Under the pieces are notes generated by a model. It had not been told where the DNA came from. It saw only the letters and a program-made list of their open reading frames with translations, and did not search any database. Made by a program: the position numbers and the translations under genes. Of a stretch of 64,000 nucleotides of DNA, positions 9,594 through 18,836 are shown piece by piece (positions within the stretch are counted from its first letter, which is position 1; each line of letters opens with the position of its first letter). Source of the DNA: Mycobacteroides saopaulense (lineage in GTDB: Bacteria > Actinomycetota > Actinomycetes > Mycobacteriales > Mycobacteriaceae); the NCBI RefSeq assembly GCF_001456355.1, contig NZ_CP010271.1, positions 2,294,001-2,358,000 on the forward strand, read 5' to 3'.

Positions 9594-10346
9594 CTATTGA
9601 CGGCGATGCATCCGCGCTGTGGCGTAGAGGCAAATCGACGCGGCACTGGCCAGGTTCAGACTCTCGGCTCCCCCACGCATCGGGATGTTGATCCGGTGGG
9701 TCGCCAGGGCCGCGGGCGTGTCGTCGAGTCCATGGGCCTCGTTTCCGAAGAGCCAGGCGCAGGGCCCGGCCAGCACGGAGTCGGCATCATCGAGTGACAG
9801 ATCGCCGTCGAGGGTGGTGGCCAGCACGGCAGCGCCTCGCTTCGTGAGGTCTCCGGCAATCGTCGCGATATCCCCCTCGGAGACGACCGGGATATTGAAG
9901 ATGCTGCCGGCCGAAGCCCGCAGGCTCTTACCGTTGAACGGATCCACGCTGTTGCCTGCCAGCACGACGGCATCGGCCCCCATGGCGTCGGCGACTCGGA
10001 TGAGCGTGCCTGCGTTGCCTGGCTCCGAGATATCAACGGCGACAACGACAAAACGCGGCGACTCGGCAACAATGTGCGACCACGTGGTCGCGATGGAGCG
10101 GCACAGTGCCACCAGGCCGACCGGCGTCACGGTATCGGACAGTGCCTTGGCGGCCCGCTCGGTGACCAGGCGCACGGGCGCGTCGGCCAGCAGGTCGCCG
10201 AATCGCTCCGTGGCTGCTTCGGTGGCGAAGACGCGTTCGACAGCGCCGGACCGCAGCGCGGCCTCAACCAGATTGGGGCCCTCCGCCAGAAAAAGACCGG
10301 CCCGCCGACGGGCGGCGGGCCGGTGCAGTTTGACCGCGTCGATCAC
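9594..10346 (-). CDS. tsnR: SpoU/TrmH-family RNA 2'-O-methyltransferase
   Basis: This 250-residue protein has an N-terminal RNA-binding (L30e-like) part with FLAEGPNLVEAAL and a C-terminal knotted SPOUT domain. The three SPOUT motifs are visible: ISEPGNAGTLIRVADAMG, LFGNEAHGLDD, and IPMRGGAESLNLASAASICLY. The substrate is probably 23S rRNA. The start is GTG 10346; homologues usually begin some residues earlier (LTERS...), but no ATG, GTG or TTG is available there. It follows rplT by 32 bp, and a terminator-like hairpin lies inside its first 20 codons. Confidence 0.88.
   Translation of the reverse strand: MIDAVKLHRPAARRRAGLFLAEGPNLVEAALRSGAVERVFATEAATERFGDLLADAPVRLVTERAAKALSDTVTPVGLVALCRSIATTWSHIVAESPRFVVVAVDISEPGNAGTLIRVADAMGADAVVLAGNSVDPFNGKSLRASAGSIFNIPVVSEGDIATIAGDLTKRGAAVLATTLDGDLSLDDADSVLAGPCAWLFGNEAHGLDDTPAALATHRINIPMRGGAESLNLASAASICLYATARMHRRQ
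10290..10324 (-). terminator. Intrinsic terminator-like hairpin inside the 5' end of tsnR
   Basis: On the minus strand a perfect 12-bp GC-rich stem (ACCGGCCCGCCG with CGGCGGGCCGGT, 5-nt loop) is followed by CTTTTTC. The stem encodes HRPAARRRAG of TsnR, so the hairpin lies within coding sequence about 55 nt after the rplT stop. It could end most infC-rpmI-rplT transcripts and limit tsnR expression. Confidence 0.55.
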
Positions 10347-10378
10347 GGTTTGTGATCGCTCAGTCAGAGCCGAGTCGC

Positions 10379-10768
10379 TCAGGCGGCTTCCCCGGCCGGA
10401 GCGTTGACATCCTCGGGCAGTGCGGCCTTGGCGACCTCGACCAGCGCGGTGAACGCGGCCGCATCGCTGACGGCCAGTTCGGCGAGGTTCTTGCGGTCAA
10501 CCTCGACGCCCGCGATCTTCAGGCCCTGGATGAAGCGGTTGTACGTGATGTCATTGGCGCGAGCCGCGGCGTTGATGCGCGCGATCCACAGCTTGCGGAA
10601 CTCACCCTTGCGGGCGCGACGGTCCCGGTATGCATAGGTGAGCGAATGCAGCTGCTGCTCCTTGGCCTTCCGGTACAGGCGAGACCGCTGACCGCGGTAG
10701 CCCTTGGAGGCCTTCAGGACTGTCCGGCGCTTCTTCTGGGCGTTTACGGCCCTTTTCACGCGTGCCAT
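10379..10768 (-). CDS. rplT: 50S ribosomal protein L20
   Basis: This 129-residue, very basic protein begins [15 protein letters not shown] and contains [17 protein letters not shown], as in L20 from all bacteria. It binds 23S rRNA early in large-subunit assembly and in some bacteria represses its own operon. A short Ala/Glu-rich C-terminal tail is typical of mycobacteria. It is the third gene of infC-rpmI-rplT. Confidence 0.98.
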   Translation of the reverse strand: MARVKRAVNAQKKRRTVLKASKGYRGQRSRLYRKAKEQQLHSLTYAYRDRRARKGEFRKLWIARINAAARANDITYNRFIQGLKIAGVEVDRKNLAELAVSDAAAFTALVEVAKAALPEDVNAPAGEAA

Positions 10769-10831
10769 AAATTTGTTCCTTCTAGTGATGAAGTGTGGTG
10801 CTGTGTTTTGGGGTGGTCGAGGTGTCGGCTT

Positions 10832-11026
10832 TTAGCCGGTGAGCATCTTCTTGACGCGCTTGGCGTCGTTCTCCGCCACCACGGCGCGGCCGTCGAGACG
10901 ACGGGTGCGGCTGGTGGGCTTGTGCTCCAGCAGGTGGCGACGGTTCGCCTTCTGTCGCACGATCTTTCCGCTGCCGGTGGTGCGGAAGCGCTTCGACGCA
11001 CCGCTGTGGGTTTTGGCCTTGGGCAT
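10832..11026 (-). CDS. rpmI: 50S ribosomal protein L35
   Basis: This 64-residue basic protein starts [20 protein letters not shown] and has the conserved HLLEHK segment of L35. Length is standard. It lies 30 bp downstream of infC and 63 bp upstream of rplT in the conserved translation operon. Confidence 0.98.
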   Translation of the reverse strand: MPKAKTHSGASKRFRTTGSGKIVRQKANRRHLLEHKPTSRTRRLDGRAVVAENDAKRVKKMLTG

Positions 11027-11056
11027 CTTGGTGTTCCCTGTTCCTTCGTTTTTCTA

Positions 11057-11671
<615 letters not shown>

Positions 11672-11931
11672 GTGGCCTCCCTGGCTCGTCCTCTACTGTC
11701 ATGACCGAAGCGCGGCACGACGGGGACAAAAGCGGGCCCATCAGCAAGAAAGCCCTGCACATGGCAGGGCCCGAAGCCGACCGGTCACAACGCAACGCGC
11801 TGTTCTGCCAATCGCAGAACAACCGCCCGTGGGCGGTTGGACCGGACCGCTGTACCTTGTGGCCAGCGGTGGGAGCGGGACTCCACTTGATGTCCCCGAC
11901 GGAATCGGGAACGGTCGCACATGACAGTCTA
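11672..11931 (-). promoter_or_regulatory. Structured leader and promoter of the infC-rpmI-rplT operon
   Basis: The ~250-nt leader contains four consecutive strong hairpins. In + coordinates these are: ACCGCTG/CAGCGGT (11846-11870), AACCGCCC/GGGCGGTT (11821-11838), TGTTCTGC/GCAGAACA (11801-11821), and GCCCTGC/GCAGGGC (11752-11770). On the transcript strand the last stem is followed by TTTCTTGCT and resembles an attenuator. A TAGACT -10-like element at 11931-11926 would start transcription near 11919. The layout suggests feedback control, perhaps by L20, but no protein-binding site is recognised. Confidence 0.55.
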
Positions 11932-11937
11932 GCAGCC

Positions 11938-12297
11938 GTGACCGATGACCTTGACCATGATCACCATGACGAGTCCCCGACGGATGATGTGCGCGAGCTA
12001 GCCGAGATCCCGGCCATCGAGGTGATTACCAAGGCCATTGTGATGCTGATGAGCTCCAGTGCCGAGAAACTGGGGTTGTCCTCCCGCGATCCGGACGAGA
12101 GCCCGCATCGCGACCTGGATGAGGCGCGCCGGCTGATCACTGCCCTTGCCGGATTGGTGGCCGCTTCGGTGGAGTACCTGGGCCCGCACGCCGCGCCGAT
12201 CCGCGACGGACTGCAGAGCTTGCAGAAGGCGTTCCGCGAAGCCAGCGCAATCCCCGACGAGCCCGGACAGGGGCCCGGCGAGAAGTACTTGCGCTGA
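11938..12297 (+). CDS. DUF1844 protein
   Basis: This 119-residue acidic protein contains LAEIPAIEVITKAIVMLMSSSAEKLGL, the core of the uncharacterised DUF1844 family, followed by a helical LDEARRLITALAGLV segment. It is divergent from infC. GTG 11938 is chosen because the longer in-frame reading upstream runs through the infC leader hairpins and has no protein-like composition. Function is unknown; the gene is a regular neighbour of infC in actinobacteria. Confidence 0.78.
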   Translation: MTDDLDHDHHDESPTDDVRELAEIPAIEVITKAIVMLMSSSAEKLGLSSRDPDESPHRDLDEARRLITALAGLVAASVEYLGPHAAPIRDGLQSLQKAFREASAIPDEPGQGPGEKYLR

Positions 12298-12337
12298 GCG
12301 TCAGTGAACTCCCAGGTACACGGCCTATCCTCGCAAG

Positions 12338-15300
12338 GTGACGTCTGAGGTTTCTGTCTCACCGCCCGTAGCCGGCCCCGGAATCGGCAAGACCCCCAAA
12401 CCAATTCCCTCGTCCTCGTCGAGGCTGCACTGGGTGCCGACCTTCTTCGGATGGCTCGTCGGGGTTTTCGCGGCGATGATCTTCCTGTCGAGCATCTCGC
12501 CGATCATCCGGCACCTGACCCAGGTGCCCCGCGCGTTCATCGACGAGTACTTGTTCGACTGGCCGGACACCAGCCTGGCATGGGCCTTTGTGCTGTCACT
12601 GCTGGCCGCGGCCCTTGCGGTGCGCAAGAGCATCGCGTGGTGGATTCTGCTGATCAACCTGACGGTGTTGTCGGTCCTGAACATCGGCGGACTCATCCAG
12701 CACCGCGACGCCGTCGAGATCTTGGGATTGGTGCTCCACGGCGGCACGATCGTGCTGCTGATCTTGGCGCGCCACGAGTTCTACGCGAAGGTGCGGCGTG
12801 GGGCGATGGTGAAGGCCTTCCTCGTGCTCATCGGCGGTCTGGCGATCGGAACGCTCGTCGCCTGGGGCCTCACGGAGATGTTCCCGGGATCGTTGGCCCG
12901 CTCCGACCGTTTCTGGTGGGCGCTCAACCGTGTGGCCGGGTTCTCCCTGGCCGGGCATGAGTATTTCGACGGTCATCCGCACCTGTTCCTCAACTGGCTC
13001 TTCGGCCTGTTCGGGGCGTTGGCGCTGATGTCCGCCGCAGTGGTGCTGTTCCGCTCGCAGCGTGCCGTCAACGCGCTGACCGGTGATGACGAGTCGTTGA
13101 TCCGTGGGTTGTTGGAACGGTATGGGCAAGACGATTCACTCGGATACTTCGCAACGCGGCGGGACAAGGCGGTCATCTTCGCCCCCAACGGCCGTGCGGC
13201 GGTGACATACCGCGTCGAGGTTGGCGTCTGCCTGGTCAGCGCCGATCCGATCGGCGACAAATCTGCTTGGGGCCAAGCTATTTCAGCGTGGTTGCAGGTG
13301 TGTCAAGCATACGGCTGGGCGCCCGCGGTGATGGGTGCCAGCGCCGAGGGCGCGCTCGCCTACCGCGAGCACGGCCTGAACGCATTGGAGCTCGGCGACG
13401 AGGCGATCCTGTACCCGCGGTCCTTCTCGATATCGGGTCCGCACATGGCGGCGGTACGGCAGGCAGTCAACCGTGCCCGGCGCTCGGGGCTCTCGGTACG
13501 TATCCGTCGTCACCGCGAACTGACGGCGGAGGAGGCCAAACAGATCATCGCCAACGCCGACCTGTGGCGTGATGGCAACACCGAACGCGGGTTCTCGATG
13601 GCACTGGGCCGGTTGGGTGATTCCACCGACGGCGACTGCCTGCTGGTCGAGGCGGTAGACCCGAGCGGCCATCCCGTCGCCATGCTGTCGCTGGTGCCCT
13701 GGGGAACCAATGGTGTGTCGTTGGAGCTCATGCGGCGTTCACGCCAATCGCCCAACGGCACCATCGAATTCATGGTCACCGAGCTGCTCACTCGCGCCGA
13801 GGGCATGGGGATCACTCGGGTCTCTCTGAATTTCGTGATGTTCCGCTCGGTCTACGCCGATGGCTCCCGGATCGGTGCCGGCCCGGTCCTGCGGCTGTGG
13901 CGCTCGGTCTTGATGTTCGCCTCGAGGTTCTGGCAGTTCGAGCAGTTGTACCGCTCAAACGTGAAGTACCAGCCCGAGTGGGTGCCGCGATTCGCCTGCT
14001 ACGAGGACGCTCGGCTGATCCCGCGGATCGGTATCGCCTCGGTGATCGCGGAAGGCTTTCTGGTCTTGCCCTTCGGCAACCGCGACAAGCCCCGGCACAC
14101 GGGTCAGTACAGTGCGGTCCCCCAGGCCATCGTGGCCACCGGCTTGCTGCATCACGATGGAAGCACCCCGGACCTGCTGCCGCAGGTGACACCTCAACAG
14201 CGCGTTCCCGAGCAGGTCAAGGTCCGGCTTGGCAAGCTGGCAGCCTTGCAGGACAAGGGAATCGACGCATACCCGGTGGGCTCGCCACCGTCGCACACCG
14301 TTGCGGAGGCCCTGGCTGCCGACGACGGTACCGAAGTGGTGATCAGTGGACGCCTGCTGCGGATACGCGACTACGGCGGCGTGTTGTTCGCGCAGTTGCG
14401 TGACTGGTCGGACGAGGTGCAGCTACTTATCGACGACCCGCGCCTGCACGAGGATTTCACCTCCGCCGTGGATCTGGGCGATCTGATCGAGGCCAGCGGA
14501 GCCATGGGCCGATCGCACAACGGCACGCGCTCGGTGTTGGTGCGCTCGTGGCGAATCATCGGCAAGTGTCTGCACCCGCTCCCCGACAAGCGCAAGGGTC
14601 TTACCGACCCCGAGGCCAGGGTGCGTGCGCGCTACCTCGACCTGGCAATCAACCCCGAGGCCCGCGAACAAATCGCCGCGCGCAGTGCGATCGTCACAGC
14701 GTTGCGCAATACCCTGCTGTCCCAAGGATTTCTGGAGGTCGAAACCCCCATCCTGCAGCAGGTGCACGGCGGAGCCAACGCGCGCCCCTTCCTGACTCAC
14801 ATCAACGCGTACAACCTGGATCTGTATCTGCGTATCGCCCCCGAGCTGTACCTGAAACGACTCTGCGTGGGAGGCGTGGAGCGGGTTTTCGAGCTGGGCC
14901 GGGCCTTCCGCAACGAGGGCGTCGACTTCAGTCACAATCCGGAATTCACGCTGCTGGAGGCGTATCAGGCTCATGCCGACTATCTGACCTGGGCCAAGAC
15001 CACCCAACAGCTCATCCAAAACGCTGCCAAGGCGGCGCACGGCAGTGAAGTCGTGATGCGACCCGGCGGTGACGGCACAGACGGGGCGCTGGCGCCGGTC
15101 GACATCAGTGGCGAATGGCCGATCATCCCGGTGCACCAAGCGGTTTCGCTGGCTCTTGGCGAGCAGATCGATGCGACAACGGAAGTGGCTGCACTGCAAC
15201 GGTTCTGCCGCTCAGTCGAGGTGCAGTTCAACCCCCGATGGGACGCCGGACACCTGGTGCTCGAGCTCTACGAGCGGCTGGTGGAGAAGCGGACCACCAC

Positions 15301-15655
15301 ACCCACGTTCTACAGCGACTTCCCGGTGTCGGTGTCGCCCCTGACTCGCCCGCATCGAAGCATCGACGGGCTCGCCGAGCGATGGGACCTGGTGGCCTGG
15401 GGTGTCGAGCTGGGCACCGCGTACACCGAATTGACCGACCCGGTGGAGCAGCGTCGTCGTCTGTACGAGCAGTCGATGCTCGCGGCGGGTGGTGACGTCG
15501 AGGCGATGGAACTCGACGAGGATTTCCTGCGTGCCATGGAATATGCGATGGCGCCCACCGGCGGCATGGGAATGGGTGTGGACCGCGTGGTCATGCTGAT
15601 CACCGGGCGCAGCATCCGCGAGACGCTGCCATTCCCGCTGGCTAAACCCCGGTAG
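12338..15655 (+). CDS. lysX: Bifunctional lysyl-phosphatidylglycerol synthase/lysyl-tRNA synthetase
   Basis: This 1105-residue fusion charges tRNA-Lys and transfers the lysine to phosphatidylglycerol, which gives resistance to cationic peptides in M. tuberculosis. Residues ~30-230 hold six to seven membrane segments, ~240-580 the MprF-like transferase, and ~610-1105 a class II LysRS with OB fold. Visible motifs are [40 protein letters not shown], and [14 protein letters not shown]. The GTG start has TATCCT ending 6 nt upstream, fitting a leaderless mRNA. Confidence 0.96.
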   Translation: MTSEVSVSPPVAGPGIGKTPKPIPSSSSRLHWVPTFFGWLVGVFAAMIFLSSISPIIRHLTQVPRAFIDEYLFDWPDTSLAWAFVLSLLAAALAVRKSIAWWILLINLTVLSVLNIGGLIQHRDAVEILGLVLHGGTIVLLILARHEFYAKVRRGAMVKAFLVLIGGLAIGTLVAWGLTEMFPGSLARSDRFWWALNRVAGFSLAGHEYFDGHPHLFLNWLFGLFGALALMSAAVVLFRSQRAVNALTGDDESLIRGLLERYGQDDSLGYFATRRDKAVIFAPNGRAAVTYRVEVGVCLVSADPIGDKSAWGQAISAWLQVCQAYGWAPAVMGASAEGALAYREHGLNALELGDEAILYPRSFSISGPHMAAVRQAVNRARRSGLSVRIRRHRELTAEEAKQIIANADLWRDGNTERGFSMALGRLGDSTDGDCLLVEAVDPSGHPVAMLSLVPWGTNGVSLELMRRSRQSPNGTIEFMVTELLTRAEGMGITRVSLNFVMFRSVYADGSRIGAGPVLRLWRSVLMFASRFWQFEQLYRSNVKYQPEWVPRFACYEDARLIPRIGIASVIAEGFLVLPFGNRDKPRHTGQYSAVPQAIVATGLLHHDGSTPDLLPQVTPQQRVPEQVKVRLGKLAALQDKGIDAYPVGSPPSHTVAEALAADDGTEVVISGRLLRIRDYGGVLFAQLRDWSDEVQLLIDDPRLHEDFTSAVDLGDLIEASGAMGRSHNGTRSVLVRSWRIIGKCLHPLPDKRKGLTDPEARVRARYLDLAINPEAREQIAARSAIVTALRNTLLSQGFLEVETPILQQVHGGANARPFLTHINAYNLDLYLRIAPELYLKRLCVGGVERVFELGRAFRNEGVDFSHNPEFTLLEAYQAHADYLTWAKTTQQLIQNAAKAAHGSEVVMRPGGDGTDGALAPVDISGEWPIIPVHQAVSLALGEQIDATTEVAALQRFCRSVEVQFNPRWDAGHLVLELYERLVEKRTTTPTFYSDFPVSVSPLTRPHRSIDGLAERWDLVAWGVELGTAYTELTDPVEQRRRLYEQSMLAAGGDVEAMELDEDFLRAMEYAMAPTGGMGMGVDRVVMLITGRSIRETLPFPLAKPR

Positions 15656-15735
15656 GTCAATCGTTGGGGTTGCGTACCCCGGCGCGTCGAAAACCTGACA
15701 GACAATTCACAGGTATCTGGGCCATCATAAGTTCC

Positions 15736-17103
15736 GTGTCCGGTCATGACATCTCGTTGTTACATGGGAGCTTTCCTGTCTCCATGCAGGTCATTGCCGG
15801 TTTTGCGCTCGTCATCGCGGTAGGAATGCGTACACGTCGATGGTTTGGGCGCTGGCTGCCGGTAGCTGTGGGTATCGGCGTCGCGCTCGCGGCGTGGGCC
15901 TACTGGTACATCCATTCCGAGGGCTGGGCCGACAGAGGCAATCCGGCTCCGCTCATGCTGTGGGTGTGGATCGCGCTCACCGGCGTCGCCGCCACGGTCC
16001 TGGTGGTGGGTTGGCGCACCGCGCGCTGGTGGCGCCGCGCGATCGCACTGACCGCGGTTCCACTCGCAGTCCTTTCCGGTTCGTTGATGCTGAACCAGTG
16101 GGTCGGCTATGTGCGCAGCATTCAATCCGGGTGGGCGCAATTGACCGCCGGCCCGCTGCCCAACCAGGCCGACATGGCCACGGTGACGGCCGCACGCGAG
16201 GAGCGTCGCGGACCGACCATGACCAAGGGCAAGCTGGTGCCGGTGGATATCCCGGCCGACGCCAGTGGGTTTCGTCACCGCAAGGAGATCGTCTATCTCC
16301 CTCCGGCCTGGTTCGATTCCACCCGCACCGAGCTGCCGACGATCATGATGATCGGCGGCGAGTTCAACACCCCCAGTGACTGGATCCGCAGCGGGAACGC
16401 GGTCGAGGTGGCCGATGCCTTCGCCAGTCAGCACGGCGGCAATGCGCCGGTCATGGTGTTCGTCGATGCGGGCGGCTCGTTCAACAACGACACCGAATGC
16501 GTGAACGGTCCGCGCGGCAACTCCGCCGATCACCTGACCAAGGATGTCGTGCCATTCATGGTGTCGCGTTTCGGCGTCAGCCCGCGGCCGCAGAACTGGG
16601 GCGTGGTGGGCTGGTCGATGGGCGGAACCTGCGCGGTGACGCTGGCCGCCAAACACCCCGAGTTGTTCAGCACGTTCGAGGACATCGCCGGCGATATGTC
16701 ACCCAACACCGGCAACAAGGCGCAGACGATCGCACGTCTCTTCGGCGGCGACGCCGGGGCGTGGGAGCAGTTCGATCCGGCCACGGTGATGGCCCGGCAT
16801 GGACGGTATGCGAACACCGCGGGCTGGTTCGACGTCAACGGTCTGCACCATGGCGGGTCCGGAGCGATCACCGGTGCGGGCCCCGCGCCGGGTGCCGCGG
16901 CATCCGTGCCGCTGAGCGATCAGGACCGGGCCGCGCACAGGCTGTGCGAGCTCGGTGCCGCACAAGGAATCTCGTGCACGGTGCAGCACAAGCCCGGTGA
17001 ACACAAATGGTCGTTCGCGCAAACCGCCTTCACCTCGGCGTTCCCATGGATGGCCGGGCGGATCGGCACACCCACCGTGCCCGAAGCCCCCCTGCCTCGT
17101 TAG
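15736..17103 (+). CDS. Membrane-anchored esterase, alpha/beta-hydrolase (esterase D-like)
   Basis: This 455-residue protein has about four N-terminal membrane segments and a C-terminal extracytoplasmic alpha/beta-hydrolase domain. The nucleophile elbow is GVVGWSMGGTCAV, a likely acid Asp is in FEDIAGDMSP, and a His near the end is in KPGEHKWSFAQTAF. It resembles M. tuberculosis Rv1639c, next to lysX, and mycolyltransferase-like esterases. I chose GTG 15736 (VSGHDIS); a TTG at 15664 gives a longer unlikely N terminus. The substrate is unknown. Confidence 0.8.
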   Translation: MSGHDISLLHGSFPVSMQVIAGFALVIAVGMRTRRWFGRWLPVAVGIGVALAAWAYWYIHSEGWADRGNPAPLMLWVWIALTGVAATVLVVGWRTARWWRRAIALTAVPLAVLSGSLMLNQWVGYVRSIQSGWAQLTAGPLPNQADMATVTAAREERRGPTMTKGKLVPVDIPADASGFRHRKEIVYLPPAWFDSTRTELPTIMMIGGEFNTPSDWIRSGNAVEVADAFASQHGGNAPVMVFVDAGGSFNNDTECVNGPRGNSADHLTKDVVPFMVSRFGVSPRPQNWGVVGWSMGGTCAVTLAAKHPELFSTFEDIAGDMSPNTGNKAQTIARLFGGDAGAWEQFDPATVMARHGRYANTAGWFDVNGLHHGGSGAITGAGPAPGAAASVPLSDQDRAAHRLCELGAAQGISCTVQHKPGEHKWSFAQTAFTSAFPWMAGRIGTPTVPEAPLPR

Positions 17104-17127
17104 CGGTGCGGAGTAACCTCGGTCGGT

Positions 17128-17388
17128 ATGTCCGATACGCCTGATCCGGGATACTCCGACAGCGGTGTGCCGACCTTCGAGTCGGTGCGCGAGAAGATCG
17201 AAACCCGCTCCGGTACGGCCGCGGGGTCGGCTGAGCTGGATGCCGAAAGCGATGAGGGGCGCCGGCGGGAAGAACAGTTCGAGGCCAGGGAACGTGCGGC
17301 CGCGGAGCGGTTGGCGGAAATCCGTCAGTCGATGCGCGAGGAAGCTAGCCCGCAGCAGCCCGACGGGCAATCGCCTGCTCACGGATGA
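17128..17388 (+). CDS. Conserved small hydrophilic protein (Rv1638A-like)
   Basis: This 86-residue, highly charged protein has no Cys or membrane segment. The middle (RRREEQFEARERAAAERLAEIR) should form a single long helix or coiled coil, with disordered ends. Its position beside uvrA and the esterase gene matches Rv1638A of M. tuberculosis. Its 3' end overlaps the convergent acyl-CoA synthetase gene by 44 bp. Function is unknown. Confidence 0.72.
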   Translation: MSDTPDPGYSDSGVPTFESVREKIETRSGTAAGSAELDAESDEGRRREEQFEARERAAAERLAEIRQSMREEASPQQPDGQSPAHG

Positions 17389-18826
17389 GGCTGCGCCTGA
17401 CCTTTCCGGAATCCTCGCGCAGCGGTTCGGTGACGAATTCGATGGTGCGCGGGACCTTGTAGCGGACGATCTGGTCGAGTAGGTAGTCGCGCAGCTGATC
17501 CTCGGTGACATTGTGTTCGGCGTGCACCACCGCGTGCACACTCTGTCCGAGATCATCGTCGGGCAGGCCGACCACGACACTGTCGACAACGCCGGGGTAT
17601 CCGTTCATGACGGATTCCACTTCTGCCGGAAACACATTCGCGCCGCCCGTCACGATCAGGTCGGTGCGGCGATCGCTCATGTAGAGGTAGCCGTCGTCAT
17701 CCAGCCAACCGAGATCACCGATGGATTCCCAGGTTCCGACGCGCTTGATCTCGGCGCCGAGGTATTTGTAGGGCTTGGGCATGCCCTCCCAGGGGCGCAT
17801 GAAGATCTCGCCCACTTCACCGGAAGGCAACGGGTTGCCTTCCTCGTCGAGGATCGCCAGTTCGCCCAGTGCCGGTTTACCGACGGACCCGCGGTGGGCC
17901 AACCATTCCTGCCCGGTGATGATGGTCCCGCCGATGGCCTCGGTGCCGGCATACAGTTCCCAGATCACATCCGGGCCGAGTAGATCGATCCACGCCTGCT
18001 TCAACCACACCGGACACGGGGCGGCCATATGCCACAACACCCGGATGGTGGACAGGTCGAACCGTCCCGGATGCTGGCGGACCTCACGCAGGATGCGCGA
18101 CATCATGGTGGGCACCACCTGCAACCAGGTGACCTTGTGCTTGTCGATCAGCTCGAGCGCCTCAAGGGCGTCGAATTTCGGCTGCACGATCAGATGGTGC
18201 CCCAGGAGCAGGCCGTACGACGAAAACATCAGCGGCGCATTGTGATACAGCGGACCGGCGACGAGTTGGGCATCGCCGGGCTGCATGCCCATGATCTCGC
18301 CGGCCGCCGGACCGGTGATGGCTGCGGGGCTGGGCGCGAGGATGATCTTGGGCCGACCGGTGCTGCCGCCCGAGGTGGGAGCCTTCCATGCGGGCGACAC
18401 CACCTCGGGTAACGGCCCGGCGGCAAGGTCGTCGGCCGTGGGTTCGAAACCTGCTGGGACACACACCCGATCCGGATGATCGACCGGGTCTACCCCGACC
18501 ACCAGGGTCGAGTCGGCGAGCTCGACGATTGCGCGACGCTCGGCCAGCGGCAGCCGCCACGACACCGGCTGCGGGGTGGCGCCGAGCTTCCACACCGCGA
18601 TCTGAGCCGCGAAGAACTCCACCGAGTTGGGCAACCCGATGGTCACGAGGTCACCCTGCCGTACGCCGAGACGCTGGTACGCGTGTGCCAAAGCGGTGGC
18701 GCGGCGCTCCAGCTCAGCCCGGGTAACCGACTCGGTACCGCAGGTGACGGCGGACGCGTCCGGTTCTGATTCCGCAAGGTTGGCGAGAATGCGAACGAAC
18801 GGTTCACCAACGGCGGCGTCAGTCAT
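17345..18826 (-). CDS. Acyl-CoA synthetase/AMP-dependent ligase (FadD-like)
   Basis: This 493-residue member of the adenylate-forming family has the P-loop SGGSTGRPKIIL, the YAGTEAIGG motif, the GDLGWLDDDGYLYMSDRRTD hinge region, and a C-terminal catalytic Lys region with LREDSGKVRR. It should activate a carboxylic acid to its CoA ester; the acid is not predictable. ATG 18826 gives the natural start (MTDAAVGEPF). The longer reading lies inside uvrA. TAGGGT ends 7 nt upstream, within the uvrA stop, so a separate leaderless transcript is possible. Confidence 0.87.
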   Translation of the reverse strand: MTDAAVGEPFVRILANLAESEPDASAVTCGTESVTRAELERRATALAHAYQRLGVRQGDLVTIGLPNSVEFFAAQIAVWKLGATPQPVSWRLPLAERRAIVELADSTLVVGVDPVDHPDRVCVPAGFEPTADDLAAGPLPEVVSPAWKAPTSGGSTGRPKIILAPSPAAITGPAAGEIMGMQPGDAQLVAGPLYHNAPLMFSSYGLLLGHHLIVQPKFDALEALELIDKHKVTWLQVVPTMMSRILREVRQHPGRFDLSTIRVLWHMAAPCPVWLKQAWIDLLGPDVIWELYAGTEAIGGTIITGQEWLAHRGSVGKPALGELAILDEEGNPLPSGEVGEIFMRPWEGMPKPYKYLGAEIKRVGTWESIGDLGWLDDDGYLYMSDRRTDLIVTGGANVFPAEVESVMNGYPGVVDSVVVGLPDDDLGQSVHAVVHAEHNVTEDQLRDYLLDQIVRYKVPRTIEFVTEPLREDSGKVRRSLIREQAIARRAAAG

Positions 18827-18836
18827 GAATGCCACC

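Noticed and set aside
11701..11937. N-terminal extension of the DUF1844 protein
   Set aside because: It reads through the infC leader hairpins and has no conserved sequence. GTG 11938 leads directly into the family domain region.
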